NCBI RefSeq assembly: GCF_000003815.2
Contig: NC_049995.1
Span: forward strand, 12,877,436-12,941,435
Origin: Branchiostoma floridae
Lineage: Eukaryota > Chordata > Leptocardii > Amphioxiformes > Branchiostomatidae
DNA length: 64,000 bases
Direction: 5' to 3'
Below are positions 24,691 to 33,300 of the stretch, piece after piece. Each line of letters opens with the position of its first letter. Position 1 is the stretch's first letter. The position numbers were made by a program, and so were the translations under genes. The notes beneath the pieces were generated by a model. That model was not told the DNA's origin, searched no databases, and saw only the letters and a program-made list of their open reading frames with translations.

Positions 24691-24954
24691 TGAGGCTCAT
24701 ACCTGAAGCTCCCCCATACACCAGCTTTACGTCACCTTCCGAAATTACAAATGCAGTACAGAATGACATGTCGGCGCCGGGACCAATTGCCTATACATTG
24801 CTAGAATTGAACTTTGGCCCACTGATTTGCAGACTTTCAACCTAAGAACTCTTTGTTAAGACAAGGTCAGTGTTGTCACACCATACCCTCACCTGTGTGC
24901 TTAAGAACTCCTTGACAATGTCTACCTGTGTTCTCAGGTAATCTTAGAAATGTC

Positions 24955-25255
24955 TGATTCTCTTACTGCTTCAACGTTTTTGAAATGACCCCCATTTTAG
25001 TTTGTAATAGTCGAACCGGTGGTTAATGGCCCCTGTGGTATAGACCATACCATGTTGGTAAAGGGGTGAGCAAGTTGTCCTTGTGATTATAAGAAGTGGA
25101 GTGTACTTTGTGATTCTCTTACCACTGCAACAATTTGAAAATGACCCCCATTTTCAGTTTATAATGGTCCTACCTATGGTTAACAGTGGACCATACCATG
25201 TTTGTAAAGGGGTGAGCAGGTTGTCCTTGTGAGTATAGGAAGTGGAGTGTACTTG
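24955..25255. repeat. Two-copy tandem duplication, unit about 175 bp
   Basis: TGACCCCCATTTT, GACCATACCATGTT, TAAAGGGGTGAGCA, GTTGTCCTTGTGA and AAGTGGAGTGTACTT recur in order. Confidence 0.9.
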
Positions 25256-25259
25256 TAGC

Positions 25260-25545
25260 CGTTGTGTTTCCAAGCTGTATTGATTGGGAATGTTTCCCAT
25301 GGTCTGACCAGACTCCGCACAATAGATGCGCATGCCTGCCCCGACTAGTGCCATACACTCGTGGGGATTCTCCGCGCACAGAAGGCAATACCATTCTTCC
25401 TAGCGCCCGTCGAGTGTCGGCAAGTCCGGTCAGACTTTCCGTGGACGACACTCGAGGGAGAAAGGGCCTACGTAAATTGTGGAAGTCCCACGGGTATCGG
25501 GTGGAGCGGTGTTTCCACACGTGACGCTCTTCACGCTAACCAAGC
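25260..25545. other. GC-rich, CpG-rich island in the intron, function unknown
   Basis: This stretch is clearly richer in CG dinucleotides than its surroundings. It contains a small inverted pair (CGTCGAGTGTCG at 25407 and CGACACTCGA at 25446). Frames on both strands are open for 86-116 codons, but I recognise no domain. It may be a transposon remnant or a regulatory element. Confidence 0.4.
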
Positions 25546-26071
25546 CTCGTTGAAGTTCCTCGCTTTTTGTCGAATATTTTACAAGACTTGAATTACAAGT
25601 TTGCTCTTCTTTGGCTTTATACTTATAAGTTATATTAAAATATAGTTTCCTAATAAAGCACTCCATAGAAGAACAGTATACTAGAGTAGATTTTTTCTTG
25701 TACTTTATCCATATAGGTGAAGACACACCTGAATCAAATTTAGAAGTAGATTGAAGAGTTTGTATTACTATTAGTATTACGAGTAAAAACATGTTTCATG
25801 GTTTTTCATGGAGGTTGAAACAATTTACAATTTCATGTCAAATATTTTCATATCGCTTTGATATAATAATAGATGACTGAAATAGCTTTGACGTTTTGCT
25901 TTTTGATTGATGAACTCTGCTTAATATATTGTCAGACGTCAAACAGTTAGGACTATTATGTAGAATACACCTGTCTGATCCAATATACAGGTATATTTGT
26001 TATTGTGAACACCTGGATGGATCCTGATTTATTTGCTGGCAAGCTCTATGCAAAGACATTTTTAGAATTGC

Positions 26072-26444
26072 TTAGGCCACAACAATTTAATTTCTTGGTT
26101 CACGGATTCGCTCGCTCCTATTTTTTGGAAAAAAAATAAAAAAATAAAAATTACCACTCAGCAAATTTTCACCATTAATAAAACCAGTCACCAACTATCT
26201 GGTGTAGCAAATTGGCCTTTATATTATAAGCTCCTTAAAATGTGGGTACAGGTGCTGTTACTATACAATAATAGTGTTTTTGTACTTTTTTTAAGCTGAA
26301 AACTTTTTTCTTTATGTTTTGGATTAGCCGTTACCTTTACCCCAACCATTTTACAATTTTTATTCTTATTTTTATTTCGCCCTCTCGCTCCATATTTTTT
26401 ATGAAAAAATCTGTGAACCAAGAAATTAAATTGGTGTGGCCTTA
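26072..26444. mobile_element. MITE with AATTTAATTTCTTGGTTCAC ends
   Basis: TTAGGCCACAACAATTTAAT and TTTCTTGGTTCACGGATT at the left are answered by CTGTGAACCAAGAAATTAAA and TTGGTGTGGCCTTA at the right. It is about 373 bp with an AT-rich interior. Confidence 0.85.
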
Positions 26445-27204
26445 TGTTAGACTTTTGGAAGACTTTTGAAGACATTGAAATTTGCAAACATACCTCTTGG
26501 TAGATGTAATACATATACAATATATTTGCTGTTTCTGGCTAGCTCTATCAATCATTCGAAGGCATCATAGTCTCCATGTAGCTCTATGCGAATCATTTTT
26601 AGAAATGCTTACCGGTATTTTAGACTTAAGCAATTCTTTTGGAATTTGCAAGTCTCCTGCTTGTTACTGCTAGTAACTTGTATGCCTCTTATGTCTAAAG
26701 GTATACAAAGCCCATTTGACTCCCTTGGCCGGCTACACTTCTTGGCCAGCTTTGATACTATCTTATGGCACCGTAGGATCTGCTTTGAGATTAACAAAAT
26801 ATAATAGTTTTATTGCACAACAATTGTACGGGGTACAAAGTATGGCATCTACATAACTACAGTTCTATAACTTAACGCTTATCTAACTAATACAGAAGTT
26901 GTAGTATGGGATAAATTTCTTACAGTTATTGGAGGCTTTAAAATCATTGGAGGAATTATGACGGCCTGTCTTCCCTGACCCTTTGTGGACTTACCCCTAA
27001 GTGTTTTCAGTGAATGCTTATTGTAGACTTTTTGAAGACTTTTGAGATTTGCAAACATGTTAGTTGTAGTAACTTGTACACCTTTTTTTTTCTAATGGTA
27101 TGTACAGATTGTGACAACCTATCCTCCCCTATTCCTAACCCATTGTGGACTATCCCTAAGTGATTTCAGTCTCCCACTATGTTGAGCCCTTTGTTAAGGC
27201 TGGA

Positions 27205-27840
27205 TGTCGGTAATTATCTTAAACAATTACCTGGCCTGGTTTTGACGTCGCCCATTGTGTTGACCTGACATAGAGGGGTGACGGTTAGGTGTACATATCC
27301 GCCTGTCTGGTCAAGTCAAGGTCAACTGTTGTTCTTTTAGCCTTTAGAGGTCAAGGGAGTCTTGCGATTAGGGTTATAACTGACTTAGGATCTTAAAGAT
27401 TCTGAAGTGTGTTCAAATCTTGAGTAGTCCTCAATGTTGTGAGGATACTTTTTCAATCAACTCAGGTGAAAATGAGTACCTAGCCTTTGCAGGAATGTTC
27501 TTTCTGATGGTATATGTAAAGCTGGAAGTCTCCAGTTATCTTAAACAATTACCTGGCCTGGTTTTGACGTAGTCCATTGTGTTGACCTGACGGAGAAAGG
27601 TGACGGTTAGGTGTACATATCCGCCTGTCTGGTCAAGTCAAGGTCAACTGTTGTTCTTCAAGCCTTTAGAGGTCAAGGTGCAGGCCGTAACCTGTATTTT
27701 GTCGGGGTAGGGATGGGTACTGGTGCAAACTGGTTTTCTTATTTGGCCAGTCCAGAAAAACTAGACCTGAAAAAATCAGTGGACCTGTCTGGTGAAGTCA
27801 AGGTCAACTATTCTTCAGCCTTTAGAGGTCAAGGTTCATG
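27205..27840. repeat. Three partial tandem copies of a 145-bp block
   Basis: TTATCTTAAACAATTACCTG, GGCCTGGTTTTGACGT, GTGACGGTTAGGTGTACATA and TTTAGAGGTCAAGG occur at 27213-27357 and 27535-27679. The last third recurs at 27783-27836. Confidence 0.88.
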
Positions 27841-28312
27841 CACATAACCTGTATTTTGTTGGGATGGGGGAAGGAGTGGGGACTAGTACAAACCGGTAAA
27901 AACCAGACCTGAAAAAATCAGTAGACCGGATGTAGGACCGATTTGAAAATGAACAGATTATATTATACCGACAGGTGTTCATGTGTTTTAGGGCTTACCA
28001 GTCCAAGAAACTAACAAGAGTGAAGTATAGGAGAGTTGATAGTTATTCTTTATCAAGCTTCTACAGTCAAACTTGGTCTAAAATAGAGGCAGTTAGTGTT
28101 GTTAATGTGACTCTAATAGGGTTTTAAAATAAAAACTCCACCAAACAGAATCCTTTGTAGTGAAATGGACTATTGTTTTGAGTATCGCCCATTCACAAGT
28201 TTTCACTGTCAGATAATTCAAATTCAGGTACAGGTACGGTCCAGGTCCAGAGGATCAGGTCCAGACCTGAACCTGAACCAGGACCTGATTCTCTGGACCG
28301 TACCTCTACCTA
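27705..28312. repeat. Dispersed repeat family, copy A (second copy 43015-43447)
   Basis: Shared words include GGTACTGGTGCAAA-like ends, AGACCTGAAAAAA, AACAAGAG, CTCCACCAAACAGA, TCCTTTGTAG and TTGTTTTGAGTAT. The last 85 bp (28224-28308) form a palindrome built of GGTCCAG and CTGGACC words. Confidence 0.75.
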
Positions 28313-30181
28313 GATTTTCTTTTGCCTGATAACCTTTTTACTCTTTTGAGGGTTGAACTAATTCAAAAAATTGGTCAGAAGCAACATTGATGAACTTCTG
28401 TGTGTTAGATAAACACTGTAGGTGATTAGTAAATTTGTATTGATCTTCAAATTCAAAACTATTACGACATCCATAGATATTCCTTGATGATAAAATTGGC
28501 AATGGTCATGGGGTAGCAGACATTTGATATAATGATTTGGAGTATTTATATTTGGACTAAAACATGCACATGTCACATGAGATCAGCCATCAAAGCAAGA
28601 AATTGGCAAGTTTTTATTTGGCACATATGTGACTGCGTTTTATCACGTTGTCAGACATTACAGTTCTGGTCGGACCACTTTTTGTTGACTCTGTAGCTAA
28701 GACATGTCTAGACGGATCCAGTCATGTCCGAACATGGTCTGTGTACATACATACGTGTACCTGTGGCTATGGACTCTGCATGGTATGAACAGCTCCCTCT
28801 GGCATCCTGGATGTGTACTGCAGTTATGGGTTACCAATGAAGCCATGCACAAACTTAGTACGGCTGCATTATGAATATTTTCACAGCCAATTATGCTACA
28901 ATAAATGAAACTTACAAATATGTGATCGCTTTTCATTATATTTACTTGTATTTGGAATGAATGAGGGTTTGAAATTTTTTAAACTTTCACCATGTACAAG
29001 CCATATAGAGCACATTTTGGTCATTGTTTCTTTACAGTATTTAACTTTTTTAAGAGTATCGAATCTGGAGATTTTTTCTTTATTTTCATAAGTAATTTGG
29101 AAGCACCAAATTATGTCTGATAATTCTTAGATTCATTGATTTTCATGGGAACCTGATTTCGTGATAGGAGCAGAAGTGGAAAGGAGACTTCCACTCTGTT
29201 TAAAGCTTGCTGTTGAAAAAGTTCTATAGTACAGTAGTGATGCAATGGAAATACACTCAGGCATTGTCATGATTTTGTGGTATAGAGGTGATAACGGAAA
29301 ACCATGGAAAAGGAAACCACACCAAATGCTTGGAGGTCCACAGTACCTAAACTATAGGTCAGGAGTCAAGTTGGCAGGACGAAGGGTCATGTAAATATCT
29401 AAACCTGGTATTTGAGTGGGGAAAATGTGTGGACCAGATGTCGTGATCGCTTTTTGAACTGCTTTCATTCTTGAGTTTTCAACTGTGTGAACATGTGGCA
29501 CCTCCGGAGGGCTAGAGAAGGCTACTTTGAATGAAAGTGTCTTATTAAAAAGTTATTAACTCTTTTATAAGCAGTTCTAATTTACTTATAGGAATGTCAA
29601 GTAAATACTATCCTCAAAAGTTAAAGGCCTGTGTTTGCATTCATACAAAATACACACAAATCAATGATAAGGTATGAGAAAACCAACAAATTTTAAGTCA
29701 CGCTAGTTGTATGCAAATATTGTTCACATTCACACAACACAATTATACAAGGCATATTTCACTACCTGAATATCTTTATGCAATGTTATTGGGTTGATTC
29801 AATTTATTGTGCATATAGATAAATGGTGAAAGATGTGACATCAAACATTTTCCAAATATTGCATTGTGTAGTTTTAAATTTAAAGAGAAATCTTGTTATA
29901 TTCTCGCTCTTGTGACTGCTACACTGTACTGGTTTAATGCTGTAAGTGTTAGTAACTTAGTAGGTGTTGTTGGGAACCAAAGAGTCATGGAACTGTAATA
30001 TTTCTAAATTCTTTAATTGGTATTGTTTGAGCTACTGAATATTCAAACTACTACTAGCGCTAGACTTTTACAGTGGTTTTAAGGGATGCTCTCGTGGGTG
30101 TCATATGATTACTGGTAGTAAAACAAATCTCGTACTTCCCAACATTTTACTGACAAATTTTTCTTTCCTCCCTTCCCACAG

Positions 30182-30383
30182 ATATGACTACAACACTCTC
30201 CTGCACAATTCTACGTTCTGTCTGGTGCCGCGCGGGCGGCGGCTCGGATCTTTCCGCTTCCTGGAAGCGCTGCAGGCAGCGTGCATTCCCGTTATCGAAG
30301 CGAACGGATGGGAGCTCCCGTTCTCGGAGGTGATTGAGTGGGACCGCGCCACCATCACGGCTGACGAAAGGCTGCTATTTCAA
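30182..30383 (+). CDS. EXT1: EXT1 exon, end of GT47 domain
   Basis: The acceptor is a pyrimidine-rich CCCACAG and the donor is GTACGT after the codon for Q. The exon starts with the third base of a split codon and reads [20 protein letters not shown] onward to DERLLFQ. Its 202 nt equal the sum I recall for human EXT1 exons 2 and 3 (94 + 108), so the two are joined here. Confidence 0.95.
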
Positions 30384-33300
30384 GTACGTTCCTGCGCTAC
30401 GTTTTTGGTGATTCTTAATACTCTAAATCCATTTAATATCGCAATCGGTAATTTTAACGTCACGTCACCAGTGCTGTAGCCTCACTTGCCGTAGCGGCAG
30501 TTGTACAGTAAGTGGTTGTACAGTTGCGGGAAAAAGAGTAGTTCATAACATTTAATTTTGCGATTGGAACAAGGTACTAGCCTTTCAGAAATTGGAACAA
30601 AGTTGTAGCCAGCTTTAGCACAGTGATGAAATAATTGTGATGATGTTATTGTAAATGTTATGATGAAATTTTAGCGAGTGAATAGTCACCGTTTAAGTCA
30701 CTAAAATAAAGTTGCTGTTAACAAATCAAGAGTTACTCTACTATCTTTCAATTTTTCGTTTTGGGGTCAGAGAAAATATTTCTACCATGGGCTTTCGAAA
30801 AGCATCTACAGCTTGTTCAACAATCATTTTATGTTGTTGTGATATTGTATTATTACTTTCACAACAGAGCTTAAAGGGAAAAAAATGAATTTGACTGTTA
30901 TTATTCTTCCATCCCAGCTTCCTTCCATTCTGCGAGCGATCCCTCCTGAGAAAATCCTGGCACTGAGACAGCAGACTCAGTTTCTCTGGGAGACGTATTT
31001 TTCCTCGGTGGAAAGAATAGTTCTTACTACATTAGAGGTGAGGATTAGACAAAAGTATGCAATAGTGATATCAGCAATGTCTCTACTTTTTGTGCATTTT
31101 CATCTAGAATGAAATGGATTACAATAAGATTTAGACTGTTTCTAGCTCACTTAGTTGTGGCTTTGAATTGTAACATGTACGTACGCGTGTAGTTTTCGTA
31201 TGTTAAAACCTGAAGTCCTTAATCAAAAGTAGACTCAAAACTGCTCATGTACATACATACCCTAAATACCTTTGTGTTTTGAGTGCTTGTATAGACAAAA
31301 TGTGACATTTGTATTTTGTAAAAATTGTTTTTTTTTTCTATGATCATCAATCCTAATGATTCTCTTTCTTTCATTGCAGATACTTAGAGATAGAATAATG
31401 TCCCACCAATCACGAAGTGCCTTCATCTGGAACCGGCCGCCAGGCGCGCTCGCTGTGCTTCCAGAATATTCCGAGAACTTGGCGGACTTCCCCTTCTTCC
31501 GTTCCCCCCTGGGTCTGCCCCCACCCCAGGGGTTCACCGCGGTCATCCTGGCCACATCCCCGATCATCTCACAGTCTGCGCCCATATATAAATTAATCAA
31601 GGCTGTGGCCATGTCAAAACATGCTGCTCAGGTAAGTCATGGACTTATACTTATAGTATATACATTGTACTAGTAGTAGTAGTGGGGGTCTGCATGGGGG
31701 GACCCTGGTTCATCGCTGAGCCGGTGATTCTGGCCACATCCCCGATCATCTCACAGTCAGTGCCCATATATAAATTAATCAAGGCTGTGGCCATGTCAAA
31801 ACATGCTGCTCAGGTAAGTCATGGACTAGTAGTGAGGGTCTGCATGGGGGAATGCTAGCAAACACTAGCTTATAGCAAAGTTTAATCTAGGAAGCCAGGA
31901 GGGCTTAGCAGTAAATTCCTGCAGAAGTAACAGTAAGTTGTGGGGAAAGGTTTTGGCAACAATTTCAGTAGATTGTTCCATTTTTTCATGCAGTGTCTGG
32001 AAAAACTAGTGTGTGAACACAGACACAACCGTATACTCCATTATACAAATAGAAAAGTTCCAAGTAACGGATCGCTATAATAAGAAATTGTATTCATAGT
32101 ACAGTTCAGCTAAACTTTGTAGTCGTTGTTTTAGGAGATGAATCAAACTATTTCACGCTGGCTTGATGTTCTATGATTAACTGCAAGATGAAGTAATATT
32201 GGTCCAGTTTGATAGAATTTTTGTTATTTGGTATGTTTTTTTCCAGATTTTTGAGGAACTCCAGTTGTATGACCACTTGTTTTCCCTTCTGTTCCAGATC
32301 GTAGTACTATGGAATAGCGAAAAGCCTTTGCCTGCAAAAAATAGGTGGCCTCCGACGGGGATTCCCATCATGGTAGTGAAGGGGCAGAGCAAGGTGAGCG
32401 GAAAGGTATTGACCCGTTCGCTCTGCGGCTGATTCAGCCCATTTCTCCAGCTTAGCAGCTAACACATGGGCAGGGCTTGTGCACGTTTGAAGAAAAAAAT
32501 ACTCTATTCTCTTTTCAGAAATTCCTAATATGGTTCGGTTCGTAGATTTGAAGTAATACTTTTACAGTTGAATCTTCTGAACTGTGGATTTTTTCTTATG
32601 ATTTGAATGTCAGCTGTGCACGAGTCCTGCCTAAAAATAGTATAACGATTTCTCTTGCCTGATCATATTTGTCATTGAATTGCAAATTGAAGGCATTCCT
32701 GTAACAGAGCTTTGTGTGTGTCATGCAAAAGCGAATTGTCAAATGCTTTGTCAGAGGTTGTCCTAAATCTTTGTTGGCACTTGTTTCTGAAAATTTTATG
32801 ATATCAGCAGGGCTCGAAGTTAACTATGTCCCGATGTCCCGAGACCACTAAAATTTAGGCCGGGACAACTGAAAAATCTTTTTGGGACACTTTTGGGACA
32901 ATAGGAAAACGAATCAACATCAGAATGTCCGATCTCCCCGGCCCGCGGTTGTCAGGCGTGCGTACTCTGACTTACAGTTGTTGTAATACATAATTTCTGA
33001 AAATAGGGTTGGGACAGTCCATCCTCACTTCGGGACAGTTGAAATTTATTTTTGGGACAATGCGGGACAGTAGGGAAAAAAGTTAAGTTTGAGGCCTGTA
33101 TCAAAGTCATACAACAGCCCACAATGAATGTGAGCATGCCATAAGGCATATTTACTTTATCCTCAAGCATTTTTTTTAACAGTAATGTCCGGGCTCACAG
33201 TATGATTGAATAAAGTACACTACACTCATAGACATGAAAAGAGAATTGAAAATGATGTTGAACTTGGTCTTATGAGTTCACCACTTGATGTATGCCATCA

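Larger units (their letters stand above)
1..30181 (+). other. Probable long EXT1 intron; repeat-rich, no gene recognised
   Basis: No frame here holds the roughly 960-nt first coding exon expected for EXT1, nor any other protein I recognise, so the simplest reading is that this whole stretch is intron. Repeats are listed separately. I see nothing definite in 1632-2866, 3568-4500, 6815-7545, 10750-11155, 12810-13765, 14355-15735, 16285-16535, 16670-17305, 17405-18325, 19710-21530, 21770-22095, 25550-26065, 26450-27200 and 28315-30100. These are AT-rich sequence without a sustained open frame or codon bias. An unrelated small or non-coding gene cannot be excluded. Confidence 0.6.

Noticed and set aside
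25170-25591. Possible exon in the CpG-rich island
   Set aside because: Open frames on both strands but no domain, no consistent splice sites and no homology I recognise; kept only as a GC island.
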